In this document: piece after piece, positions 1 to 7,929 of the stretch
Position numbering within the stretch: the stretch's first letter is position 1
How the letters are laid out: each line of letters opens with the position of its first letter
Origin: Christensenellaceae bacterium
GTDB taxonomy: Bacteria > Bacillota > Clostridia > Christensenellales > Aristaeellaceae
Direction: 5' to 3'
Assembly: GCA_012518615.1 (NCBI GenBank)
Contig: JAAYRU010000035.1
Span: forward strand, 1 to 64,000
DNA: 64,000 nucleotides
Made by a program: the position numbers and the translations under genes
The notes under the pieces: generated by a model
The model's input: the letters and a program-made list of their open reading frames with translations, nothing else
Told to the model about the DNA's origin: nothing
Databases searched by the model: none

Positions 1-1323
1 CGCTATGGGTTTTCGGATGAGGATACTGTTCAGGAGATACGGATGAACCCCTATCTTCAGTTTTTTATTGGTCTTCCTGCCTTTCAGCATGAAGCTCCCT
101 TTGACGCAAGCACAATGACCTTGTTTCGCAAGAGGATACCGATCGACATGTTGACTGACTTGAATGACTTTATAGCCGCTCGCCGCAACCCTTATGCCGA
201 GAATAAGAGTACAGATGACGATCCTCCCAGCGGCAATTCTCCGACAGATACCCCACCCGGAGCATCGGATGAAAGCGCAGACATGCAAGAACCAAACGAG
301 AAGGAACAGGCTTCCAATCAGGGAACGCTGATTCTGGACGCGACCTGTGTACCACAGGATATCCGCTATCCCACGGATATCAGTTTGTTGAATGAAGCCC
401 GTAAACGCCTGGAAGGCATGATAGACAGAGTTTTTCCCAAAGGTCATAAGCCCCGTACCTATCGCAAAATCGCGCGGCGAGACTATTTGCGGTATTCAAA
501 GAACCGCCGTTCTTCCCTAAAGTTATTGCGCAGAAGTTTGCGCAAGCAATTGTCCTATGTGGCTCGCAACCTAGGTTATCTATCTGAAGTCAGAGAAAGC
601 TTGAGCCAAAAAGATCAGGAACAACTTCAGGTGATTGAGGTATTATATGCCCAGCAGAAACAAATGTATGAGCAGGGAAGCAAGCGTGTAGCTGACCGGA
701 TTGTAAGCCTGGGTCAGCAATGGGTGCGCCCCATTGTGCGGGGCAAAGCAAAGGCGGCGGTGGAGTTTGGTTCAAAGATAGCAGCATCTTTGGTGAACGG
801 TTATCTTCGGATAGAACGCCTATCTTGGGATAACTTCCAAGAGGGGATAACCTTACAGGAATCTGTAGAAAGCTACCGTGCGGATACCGGAGTGCATCCT
901 AAGCGTATATTGGCTGATAAAGTGTATCGCAACCGAGATAACTTGAAGTACTGCAAGGAACGCGGTATCCGAATGTCGGGTCCTAAGCTTGGGCGTCCGC
1001 CTAAGGACAAGGAATTGTATCATCAACAACTGCTAGAGGAACGGTTGGAATCCGGGGAACGCAGTGCGATAGAGTCCTCCTTTGGTGTAGGCAAACGGCG
1101 CTATGGCTTAAATTTGGTGATGGAACGGCTACAAGAAACCAGCGAAGTGACCATTCACGTCTGCGTGCTGACGATGAACCTATGGAAACGTCTGCGAGAG
1201 TTTCTTTTTGCACTGTTTCGAAAGAGCCTTTTATCGCCTTCTTGGTACAGAAAATTAGTGATGATGAACTTGCTTACAGTTTTCTTTACAGGAATAAAAT
1301 TGAAAACGGTAATTGTTCAGTAG
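1..1323 (+). CDS. IS5-superfamily DDE transposase, 5' end outside the window
   Basis: This is a transposase whose reading frame is open from base 1, so the N-terminus lies outside the window. An internal ATG at 43 gives 426 residues. The N-terminal motif NPYLQFFIGL followed by LFRKR is typical of IS5/DUF772-type transposases. Numbering from that ATG, likely DDE residues are D99 (LILDAT), D292 (ILADKVY) and E344 (AIESSFG). Residues 50-95 form an acidic, proline-rich insert that is probably disordered. The conserved C-terminal segment after the catalytic Glu is present, so the visible part looks intact. I could not define the right inverted repeat. It sits beside a sugar-use locus that looks acquired. 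The exact IS family (IS5 or IS1182) is uncertain. Confidence 0.85.
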   Translation, partial: RYGFSDEDTVQEIRMNPYLQFFIGLPAFQHEAPFDASTMTLFRKRIPIDMLTDLNDFIAARRNPYAENKSTDDDPPSGNSPTDTPPGASDESADMQEPNEKEQASNQGTLILDATCVPQDIRYPTDISLLNEARKRLEGMIDRVFPKGHKPRTYRKIARRDYLRYSKNRRSSLKLLRRSLRKQLSYVARNLGYLSEVRESLSQKDQEQLQVIEVLYAQQKQMYEQGSKRVADRIVSLGQQWVRPIVRGKAKAAVEFGSKIAASLVNGYLRIERLSWDNFQEGITLQESVESYRADTGVHPKRILADKVYRNRDNLKYCKERGIRMSGPKLGRPPKDKELYHQQLLEERLESGERSAIESSFGVGKRRYGLNLVMERLQETSEVTIHVCVLTMNLWKRLREFLFALFRKSLLSPSWYRKLVMMNLLTVFFTGIKLKTVIVQ

Positions 1324-1659
1324 ATCCTACTTATTTTAGTTTTTGAAAAGCGATTTTATTGCAGCGTTTTTTTGATTTGACAAAGTCTAGAGAAGGAGGC
1401 ATAGTGACCTATGCACGCTTTAAAAGGCACAGTCAAGGGATACGAAATATTACTCTGTGGCAGCCGCTGTTTCAAGGTTCATAAAGCAATTTGCCATTTG
1501 AATCATTTCTCGGATTTGGTTCAGTAATGTCTTTAGACAATTTTGTGGAAGATTGTAATTCAGATTTGAATTAAAAAACTTGTATTCATACTTGACAATT
1601 ATTCAATTATTGAATATTATAATGGAAAGACTGTAATCGGTACCAATGGAGGGATTTAA
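1324..1659. other. gap between transposase and lacI-type gene, with one weak small ORF
   Basis: This 336-base stretch has no clear gene. It should contain the unlocated right end of the insertion sequence. A Shine-Dalgarno-like AAGGAGG at 1394-1400 precedes two overlapping short frames: GTG 1404-1484 (26 codons) and ATG 1411-1527 (38 codons, cysteine- and histidine-containing). Neither resembles a family I know. The last 70 bases hold the promoter of the LacI-type gene. Confidence 0.4.
1592..1620 (+). promoter_or_regulatory. sigma-A-type promoter of the LacI-family gene with a palindrome in the spacer
   Basis: TTGACA at 1592-1597 and TATTAT at 1615-1620 are separated by exactly 17 bases. The spacer contains a perfect 7-1-7 palindrome, ATTCAATTATTGAAT, at 1601-1615, placed where a repressor would block polymerase. 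Autoregulation is an inference. Confidence 0.7.
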
Positions 1660-2643
1660 ATGGCTGTTACGATTAAAGATGTTGCTCGTCACGCCGGAGT
1701 ATCCGTTGCAACCGTTTCTCGCTATCTTAATAATAGTCCACTAATCTCCTTTAATTCTGCGGAGAAAGTTCGGCGTAGTATTGAGGAATTGCACTACGAA
1801 CCAAATTTTTTGGCCAGAAATATGCTCACCAAGCAGTCTCAGTCAGTTATGCTACTTGTGGACAATTCCAGTCCGGATGTATTTGGTAATGATAGTTTTC
1901 TTCAGATTCAATTTGGCGTGGAGAAGGCTCTTACTGAACATGGATACTATCTGATGATAATATCCATCAAGAAAAATAATCGTTTTCAGAGCTTAAAAAA
2001 GGCAATTCTTGAAAAGCGGACGGATGGTGTTATTCTACCTGCTCAATTGGCTGAAAAACAGCTGATACATTTCCTTCAGGAGCGGGAAGTACCTTTTGTT
2101 ATTATTGGACGATCTGAATTTGGAAGCTGGGTAGATATTGATAACGTGGGCGGCGGACGACTTGCTGCAAAACAGCTTATAAAATCAGGTCTCAGCGATA
2201 TTTGTTTTATTGGTAACGGTGAGGAAAAGGTTTTTGTTCAGGAACGGGCTAAAGGCTTCATAGAAGCAACAGAACAATTTGGGGTGAAATCTGAAATAAT
2301 AATGAATTGTTCTTCATATGCAGAGAATGGGTACAAGCTGATCAAAGAAAGGAAATGTTTTCATCAAGGGTATGTGGTCTCTGATAATGTCACAGCCTTT
2401 CAAATTCTCCAGGTCTTAAAAGATAAGGGTATTTCTGTTCCGGAGGAAGTTCAGATCATATCATTTGATGATGGGATTATAGCTCAATTATGTACACCGG
2501 CACTGACGGTTGTAGATATTAACGTTCAGCAGTTAGGATCTCACGCTGCAAACATTCTGTACTTGCAACTGCAATCTGGTATGCCCTTTAGTCAACAGAG
2601 TTTGCTTCCTACCAGTTTAATTCAGCGTAGTAGCAGTCGTTAA
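1660..2643 (+). CDS. LacI/GalR-family transcriptional regulator
   Basis: This 327-residue protein is a sugar-responsive DNA-binding regulator. Residues 1-50 form the LacI helix-turn-helix and hinge helix (TIKDVARHAGVSVATVSRYL). Residues about 60-325 form the periplasmic-binding-protein-like effector domain, with the usual FVIIGR and FIGNG segments. An ATG start follows GGAGG by a normal distance. It lies directly upstream of a maltose-type importer and an alpha-glucan hydrolase, and LacI-type palindromes sit between it and that operon, so it very likely controls them in response to a malto-oligosaccharide or related sugar. The 3' end of this gene is part of a tandem duplication. Confidence 0.92.
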   Translation: MAVTIKDVARHAGVSVATVSRYLNNSPLISFNSAEKVRRSIEELHYEPNFLARNMLTKQSQSVMLLVDNSSPDVFGNDSFLQIQFGVEKALTEHGYYLMIISIKKNNRFQSLKKAILEKRTDGVILPAQLAEKQLIHFLQEREVPFVIIGRSEFGSWVDIDNVGGGRLAAKQLIKSGLSDICFIGNGEEKVFVQERAKGFIEATEQFGVKSEIIMNCSSYAENGYKLIKERKCFHQGYVVSDNVTAFQILQVLKDKGISVPEEVQIISFDDGIIAQLCTPALTVVDINVQQLGSHAANILYLQLQSGMPFSQQSLLPTSLIQRSSSR

Positions 2644-2658
2644 TTATTTTGCCTCAAA

Positions 2659-2674
2659 TTGTAACCGGTTATTA
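2659..2674. promoter_or_regulatory. LacI-type operator, copy 1 (degenerate)
   Basis: TTGTAACCGGTTATTA has the left half-site TTGTAAC, a central CG and a degenerate right half. It is the first of two operator copies created by the tandem duplication. The inferred ligand is the LacI-family protein encoded just upstream. Confidence 0.6.
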
Positions 2675-2741
2675 ATGAAGAGGGAGTCTTAACCGTTTGC
2701 AAATATTGTTAATAACTACTATTTTACGAGGAGGTTTTATT

Positions 2742-2786
2742 ATGAAGTTTAGTCAACAGAGTTTGCTTCCTACTAATTCAGCTTAG
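2742..2786 (+). other. 14-codon leader ORF created by the duplication
   Basis: An ATG behind a strong GAGGAGG site opens MKFSQQSLLPTNSA and then TAG. Residues 3-11 copy the C-terminal end of the LacI-type regulator. It is probably translated, as the RBS equals that of the downstream binding-protein gene, but it is likely a by-product of duplication rather than a functional peptide. Confidence 0.45.
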
Positions 2787-2812
2787 CAGTGGACGTTATT
2801 TTTTGTTTCAAA

Positions 2813-2828
2813 TTGTAACTGGTTACAA
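2813..2828. promoter_or_regulatory. LacI-type operator, copy 2 (perfect half-sites)
   Basis: TTGTAACTGGTTACAA consists of perfect inverted heptamers TTGTAAC and GTTACAA around TG, a typical LacI/GalR-family geometry. It lies 69 bases upstream of the solute-binding-protein start codon. It is the likely main operator of the sugar-uptake operon. Confidence 0.7.
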
Positions 2829-2897
2829 TAAAGAGAGGGCAACCTTAACTGTTTGCAAATATTGTTAATAACAACTATTTCATGAGGAGGTTTTATC

Positions 2898-4112
2898 ATG
2901 AGGAAAATGTTTTCTGTTCTAATCGTGTTGGTCGTTACGATGAGTCTTGTGTCTTCTGTGTTTGCGGAAACTGAACTAAAATTCTGGCACACCTATAGCG
3001 ACGGTGAGGAAAAAGTGTTTCTTGAGCAGGTTCTTCCTATTTTTGAAGCAGCCAATCCAGACATTAAAGTAAATGCAATCCGTATGCCATACGAAGGACT
3101 AAATCAACAAATTATTACTGCTGTAGCAGGGGAAGTAGCACCTGACTTGGTACGTATGGATATCACGTGGGTTGCTCAATTTGCAAAACTCGGTGCTTTA
3201 ATTTCTGTCGATCAAATGGAAGGTTTTGATGCAATTCTGGCAGATGCATTACCTGGTCCAATGGCGACTACCATCTATAAAGACGAGCATTATGGCATAC
3301 CAATGAATACAAACACGACCACAGGCGTATTCAATCTTGAACGTTTAAAGGAACTTGGTTTTGATGCCCCGCCTGCAACACTTGATGAACTACTGGCTGC
3401 TGCGGATCGTGCTGATCCGTCAAACGAGAAATGGTTGTTCGCTGTCCAGGGATCTTTTAGCTGGGCCATGCTGCCGTTCATCTGGACCCTTGGCGGATCA
3501 ATCACGGATAATGCCTTTACAACTTCTACGGGATACTTAAACGGTGAAGCCACTGTAAATGCTCTGGAAACAATTAAGAGCTGGCTGGATCAGGGAATCA
3601 TTAGCTCTTGTGTTTTAGGTGAGGAGCCTGGTACATGGGGAGGAATTGAAGCAGGTAATTATGCTATGGTTATCGAAGGACCTTGGTTTTACAGCGTTGG
3701 AGAAGCAAAGCCGAATTTCCCGTCAAGTACTATTCCTTCTGTAGATGGTAGGAGTATTTCTATTGTTGGTGGTGAAAACCTTGTAATGCTCAAGGGAACA
3801 AAGCATCAGGAAAAAGCATGGGAATTTATGAAATACATGTTGAGTCCGGAAGCGCAGCTTCCCATGGTTAATGCCGGCATGATTCCTACAATGGCAAGCA
3901 ACCTTAACAAGGTTGACACTTCCGAATCTCCTTGGATGGATGCGTATCTGGAACAGCTTAAAACAGCAGCTCCGCGTACTCCTTCTGCAGAATGGCCGTC
4001 AATTGAAGAAATCTTGAACACGACATTTGAAAGTATCTTGCGTGGAACAATTTCCGCACAAGATGGACTTAATACAGCCGCTGCGCAGATTGATGAACTG
4101 CTTGCCAAGTAA
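2898..4112 (+). CDS. ABC sugar transporter substrate-binding protein (MalE-like)
   Basis: This 404-residue family 1 extracellular binding protein should capture a malto-oligosaccharide-type sugar. Residues 1-24 are a Sec signal peptide ending VSSVFA|E. There is no lipobox cysteine, unlike most Gram-positive binding proteins. The mature protein starts with the classic TELKFWHTYSDGEE and includes PDLVRMDITW and GGENLVML segments of the family. It is the first gene of an operon with two permeases and a GH13 hydrolase, behind the duplicated operator region. Substrate assignment rests on the neighbours. Confidence 0.9.
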   Translation: MRKMFSVLIVLVVTMSLVSSVFAETELKFWHTYSDGEEKVFLEQVLPIFEAANPDIKVNAIRMPYEGLNQQIITAVAGEVAPDLVRMDITWVAQFAKLGALISVDQMEGFDAILADALPGPMATTIYKDEHYGIPMNTNTTTGVFNLERLKELGFDAPPATLDELLAAADRADPSNEKWLFAVQGSFSWAMLPFIWTLGGSITDNAFTTSTGYLNGEATVNALETIKSWLDQGIISSCVLGEEPGTWGGIEAGNYAMVIEGPWFYSVGEAKPNFPSSTIPSVDGRSISIVGGENLVMLKGTKHQEKAWEFMKYMLSPEAQLPMVNAGMIPTMASNLNKVDTSESPWMDAYLEQLKTAAPRTPSAEWPSIEEILNTTFESILRGTISAQDGLNTAAAQIDELLAK

Positions 4113-4125
4113 ACCAACAATGATC

Positions 4126-4151
4126 GGAGAGAAAGGGCTTCCTTTCTCTCC
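4126..4151 (+). other. intercistronic stem-loop after the binding-protein gene
   Basis: GGAGAGAAAG (4126-4135) and CTTTCTCTCC (4142-4151) form a perfect 10-bp stem with a 6-base loop. No T-run follows, so it is probably not a terminator. A 3' stabiliser raising binding-protein mRNA over permease mRNA is a reasonable inference. Confidence 0.65.
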
Positions 4152-4184
4152 AATCTCAATGCTTCAAAGGAGGTATATTATATA

Positions 4185-5069
4185 ATGTGCAAAGGAATCA
4201 GGCAATGGTGCCAAGCGCTTCCGTTTATTGGACCTGCACTAATCTTGTTAGGAGTCTTTGTTTTATACCCATTGGCGCGGAATATTCATATCAGTTTTTC
4301 AATATATGATATTTTGGCAGATTCAATAACTGAATCAGTAGGTTTCAGTCATTATCAAGCCTTATTTCAAAACAGTAAATATCTTTTGGCTTTAAGAAAC
4401 ACTCTTCTATACACATTGATCACTGTTCCTGGCCAGATGTTCTTTGGATTGGTTCTTGCTTGTTTGATTAATCATATTAAGCGAGGTCAAACCATTTTTA
4501 AGGTAATTGCCTATCTCCCGGTTCTTACCAGCTGGGTTATTGTTTCCCTGATATTCCGATACATTTTTATGTCAGGTAAAGGAGGCTTGATTAATTATGT
4601 GCTGATGCAAATAGGACTCATTTCCACGCCTGTTGCATGGCTACAGAATGAATGGACTGCCAATTTGGTACTGTGGTTATTTGGCATCTGGAAAGGTGTA
4701 GGTTGGGTCATGATCATATACCTTGCAGCTCTACAGGGAGTTTCCAGAGATATATATGAAGCAGCACAAATTGACTCAGCAAATTCGACCCAGATTTTTT
4801 TCCGCATTACCATTCCAATGGTAAGAAATACTACATTATATCTACTGACAGTTTTGACCATTGGAGCCTTTGGTGCATATATTCATGTTATGATGATTAC
4901 TGAAGGCGCACCTCTGGGCACGACAAATGAACTGATGAACTTTATGTACGATACAGCATTTTCAAGGTATGACTTTGGATCTGCTGCTGCACAGAGCGTT
5001 CTCATGGGTTTGATGATATTTTTGCTGACACTTGTTCAGCGAAAAGTCACCACTGAAACTATCAATTAA
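4185..5069 (+). CDS. ABC sugar transporter permease, MalF-like
   Basis: This 294-residue inner-membrane permease has about six hydrophobic segments. The cytoplasmic coupling EAA loop is visible at EAAQIDSANSTQIFFRITIP, where an ATPase would dock. It follows the binding-protein gene after 72 bases that contain a stem-loop, and precedes the second permease by 12 bases. AGGAGG lies upstream of the ATG. It should form the heterodimeric channel with the next gene product. No ATPase gene is present in this operon. Confidence 0.92.
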   Translation: MCKGIRQWCQALPFIGPALILLGVFVLYPLARNIHISFSIYDILADSITESVGFSHYQALFQNSKYLLALRNTLLYTLITVPGQMFFGLVLACLINHIKRGQTIFKVIAYLPVLTSWVIVSLIFRYIFMSGKGGLINYVLMQIGLISTPVAWLQNEWTANLVLWLFGIWKGVGWVMIIYLAALQGVSRDIYEAAQIDSANSTQIFFRITIPMVRNTTLYLLTVLTIGAFGAYIHVMMITEGAPLGTTNELMNFMYDTAFSRYDFGSAAAQSVLMGLMIFLLTLVQRKVTTETIN

Positions 5070-5081
5070 TGGAGGCGCAAC

Positions 5082-5927
5082 ATGAAAAAAATGAATGTTG
5101 TGCGTGTTCTAAAAAAGATACCATTCTGGATTTTGCTCATGGCTTTTATGGTATCTGCGCTAATTCCTTTCTTGTATATGTTAGCGACTGCAATGACTCC
5201 TCAGGCTTATACGCTCCCGTATCCTCCGATCTTATTTCCGCAAAGCTTATACTTAAATAACTTTGTAGAGGCATGGAGCTCAAATCATTTCTCTGATTAT
5301 TTCCTAAACAGCGTATATGTTTCTGTGCTATCAACAGTTTTAATAATTCTTGTTTCTTCGCTTGCAGGGTATGGATTTGCCAGGATGAATTTCCCAGGCA
5401 AGAATGTGTTGTTTCATTTGCTCATGTTCAGCATGATGGTTCCAACCCTTACAAATCTGGTCTCTCAATTTCTGTTAATTAAAAACATGAAGCTCATGGA
5501 TACATATCTCGGATTAATCCTGACTTATCTTGGCACGGGAATTGCTGCAAACACTTTTTTCCTTAGAAGTTGTTTTCTGTCAATTCCTCATGCGTTGGAA
5601 GAATCGGTGGTTATAGATGGTGGATCTCACTGGACAATATGGTTTCATATTGTGATGCCGCTTTCTGCCCCTGCGGTTGGTACATTCGCAATTATGGCTT
5701 TTTCTAATGTATGGGATGAGTTTTTATATGCTTTGACGATTATTAAAAGCCCCAATAAACGTACGCTTCCTATCGCGTTGAAAATGTTCCAAGGCCAGAA
5801 TCTTAATAACTGGAGTCTCATTTTTGCTGCATCCATTATCGCGCTTCTTCCGATTCTCTTTGTCTATATTATTATGCAAAAGCAGCTTATTCGTGGCGGA
5901 ATCATGGATGGAATGCTAAAGGGATAA
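5082..5927 (+). CDS. ABC sugar transporter permease, MalG-like
   Basis: This 281-residue second permease of the importer is also about six-spanning. It has a MalG-type EAA loop variant, EESVVIDGGSHWTIWFHIV. The ATG is behind GGAGG. It is 2 bases from the following GH13 gene, so uptake and hydrolysis are co-expressed. The frame ends with the MalG-like tail QLIRGGIMDGMLKG. Confidence 0.92.
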   Translation: MKKMNVVRVLKKIPFWILLMAFMVSALIPFLYMLATAMTPQAYTLPYPPILFPQSLYLNNFVEAWSSNHFSDYFLNSVYVSVLSTVLIILVSSLAGYGFARMNFPGKNVLFHLLMFSMMVPTLTNLVSQFLLIKNMKLMDTYLGLILTYLGTGIAANTFFLRSCFLSIPHALEESVVIDGGSHWTIWFHIVMPLSAPAVGTFAIMAFSNVWDEFLYALTIIKSPNKRTLPIALKMFQGQNLNNWSLIFAASIIALLPILFVYIIMQKQLIRGGIMDGMLKG

Positions 5928-5929
5928 AC

Positions 5930-7621
5930 ATGAAAGCAATACATTTTCCACAAGCCCCATGGCTCTTATCCAGTAACCCAACATATTTTACTATAAGAGT
6001 GTGGGTAAAAACTGCAGCATTTTCTTCAATTACACTTTACTATAGTGACCCGTACAATTATGCTCCTGAAACAAACAAGAATCTTCAATGGAAAGTATCA
6101 AAGATGGAATTGTTAATAACGGTCTATGATTATGATGTGTGGACTTGTGACGTAGCAGTTCCGACTCATAAGCTTTCATATATGTTCGATGTATTCAGTA
6201 ACGATAATGCGCATCTATGGTTTGGTAATGAAGGTCTCTTTGAGGATAAAGCCAAAGCAGGATGTTTCCGTACTAGATATTATTATGGAGAAGATAGATT
6301 GCCATCGTGGACAGGAAAATCTGTTTGGTATCAGATTTTTCCGGACAGATTTGCAGGAGCAAAATACGATGAATCGTTCTTACCAACAACTGAAAACTTC
6401 TGGGGTGGCACATTAGATGGTATCTGTGCACATATTCCATACTTAAAGTCCTTAGGTATTACAGGCTTATACCTGAATCCTGTCTTTTCCAGCCCATCTA
6501 ATCATCGATATGACACACTGGATTATACATGTGTTGATGACAGACTTGGAACAAATGAAACACTTATCACTTTGGCAAATCAATTGCATCAGAACAATAT
6601 GAAGCTAATGCTGGATGGTGTGTATAATCACGCAAGTAGTAAAAGCTATTTCTTTCAGGATGTAATAAGAAACGGTAGTCAATCACCTTATCTTAACTGG
6701 TTTATCATACATGATCTTGATGCAGTTATGAAAGTGCCAGAGAGCAATCTTATACCCGAGCGCATGAAAGAAAACCCGCCTTATGAGTGTTTTGCCTTTG
6801 CAGCCAACATGCCAAAATGGAATACAGATAATCCTGAAGTTCAGGATTATCTGATTCGTTCTGCTGAAATGTGGACAAGAAAGCTACATCTGGATGCATG
6901 GCGATTGGATGTGCCGGATGAAGTTAGCCCTACTTTTCTCCGTTCCTTCAGGAGAAGAATGCGTATGATTAATCCAGAAATACTTATAGTTGGAGAAATA
7001 TGGACTGATCCATGTCCATGGACACAGACAGGACTTTTCGATGGTACTATGGATTATCCGTTGTATGATGCTATCTCCAGATTTCTATTAAACTCAACGA
7101 TAGACGCTTATGAGTTTTGTAATCTGATCAAAAAACGGCAAGCAATAATGACACCGGCGATGCTCCAAAACCAGATGCTGTTTCTTGGCAATCATGATCT
7201 TCCAAGGTGTTTAACAATCGCGAATGGAAACATCGAGAAGATAAAAGCAGCGTGGCTGTTCATATGTATATTAGATGGAGAAGTGAGTTTGTATTATGGT
7301 GATGAGTTTGCTATGACCGGAGGGGCAGATCCAGCGAATCGAGGCGTAATGAACTGGGGGACGAAATCCGATGCATTCATTATGAATAATTACATAAAGC
7401 AAACAATTGCGCTTCGAAGAAAAATGTTGTCTTCGCCAATAACTGACGTACACATAGATGCTCTCACTACTGAAACTGTGATAATAAGCATAACACGAGA
7501 AAACAATAAATATTATCTTTACCTTAGTAATAGCGTCATGGATGATGTTAAACATTCGAAAACTGGAGGTACAATTGTTTTACGTGGAAAGTATTTTGAA
7601 TTGAGGCATAAGACAATTTAG
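5930..7621 (+). CDS. GH13 alpha-glycosidase (neopullulanase/maltogenic-amylase type)
   Basis: This 563-residue cytoplasmic enzyme has no signal peptide and should hydrolyse imported malto-oligosaccharides or related alpha-glucans. An N-terminal beta domain (about 1-120) precedes the barrel marker WYQIFPDRFAG. Catalytic regions are visible: GVYNHAS (region I), DAWRLDVPDE with the nucleophile Asp (region II), GEIWTD with the acid/base Glu (region III) and LGNHDLPR (region IV). The start is 2 bases after the permease stop. The MPKWNTDNPEVQDY segment fits GH13 neopullulanase and cyclomaltodextrinase types. The exact specificity is unknown. Confidence 0.92.
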   Translation: MKAIHFPQAPWLLSSNPTYFTIRVWVKTAAFSSITLYYSDPYNYAPETNKNLQWKVSKMELLITVYDYDVWTCDVAVPTHKLSYMFDVFSNDNAHLWFGNEGLFEDKAKAGCFRTRYYYGEDRLPSWTGKSVWYQIFPDRFAGAKYDESFLPTTENFWGGTLDGICAHIPYLKSLGITGLYLNPVFSSPSNHRYDTLDYTCVDDRLGTNETLITLANQLHQNNMKLMLDGVYNHASSKSYFFQDVIRNGSQSPYLNWFIIHDLDAVMKVPESNLIPERMKENPPYECFAFAANMPKWNTDNPEVQDYLIRSAEMWTRKLHLDAWRLDVPDEVSPTFLRSFRRRMRMINPEILIVGEIWTDPCPWTQTGLFDGTMDYPLYDAISRFLLNSTIDAYEFCNLIKKRQAIMTPAMLQNQMLFLGNHDLPRCLTIANGNIEKIKAAWLFICILDGEVSLYYGDEFAMTGGADPANRGVMNWGTKSDAFIMNNYIKQTIALRRKMLSSPITDVHIDALTTETVIISITRENNKYYLYLSNSVMDDVKHSKTGGTIVLRGKYFELRHKTI

Positions 7622-7929
7622 TCATCGCCGATCAGAGTAAATTGACCCAGTATCTGGAGATCACTCATCCCGCCAATCGAGCCACTGTGTTTCACAGCAT
7701 GGATTATGCTGCCGCGCCTCCCGCGCTTAAGGAAGCAGGAGCTGCAAGTGAAATCATAAACGATGTACTAAGTACTCTGGAAATGAATGATGTTTCAGAT
7801 GAGGAAGCTCTGAATGATATTCAAGAACAGTTGAAGAAACAGGTTTACTGTAGTTATTGTATTAATAATCACTTAAAAGGAGAGGTTTTGCCTCCCCATA
7901 TTATAATAAATCATAGGGGGAAATTTTAG
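7621..7929 (+). pseudogene. C-terminal remnant of an ABC solute-binding protein
   Basis: Directly after the GH13 stop codon an open frame reads VIADQSKLTQYLEITHPANR and continues through ALKEAGAASEIINDVL and EEALNDIQEQLKK. These look like the C-terminal helices of a sugar-binding protein. There is no initiation region for a full protein, and the tail after about 7845 becomes AT-rich and unrelated. A TTG at 7642 could start 95 residues but has no good RBS. The frame stops one base into the next gene's GTG. I read it as debris of a second binding-protein gene truncated by the event that placed the upstream locus here. Confidence 0.55.

Larger units (their letters stand above)
2587..2897 (+). 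repeat. imperfect tandem duplication of lacI 3' end, operator and ribosome-binding site
   Basis: Two roughly 155-160 base units lie head to tail. Unit 1 starts at 2587 and unit 2 at 2748. Each contains the same lacI C-terminal codons (TTTAGTCAACAGAG...), a LacI-type palindrome, a shared GTTTGCAAATATTGTTAATAAC block, and a GAGGAGGTTTTAT ribosome-binding site followed by ATG. In unit 1 that ATG opens only a 14-codon frame. In unit 2 it starts the solute-binding protein. The copies have drifted by substitutions and a 7-base indel. Confidence 0.88.

Noticed and set aside
1404..1527. Two short frames behind AAGGAGG after the transposase
   Set aside because: They are suggestive but too short, with no recognisable homology. 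Mentioned only in the gap description.
3290..3553. Antisense and alternative-frame ORFs within the MalE-like gene and similar shadows in gyrase, clpB and others
   Set aside because: They overlap clearly coding frames with recognised families and have no start signals.
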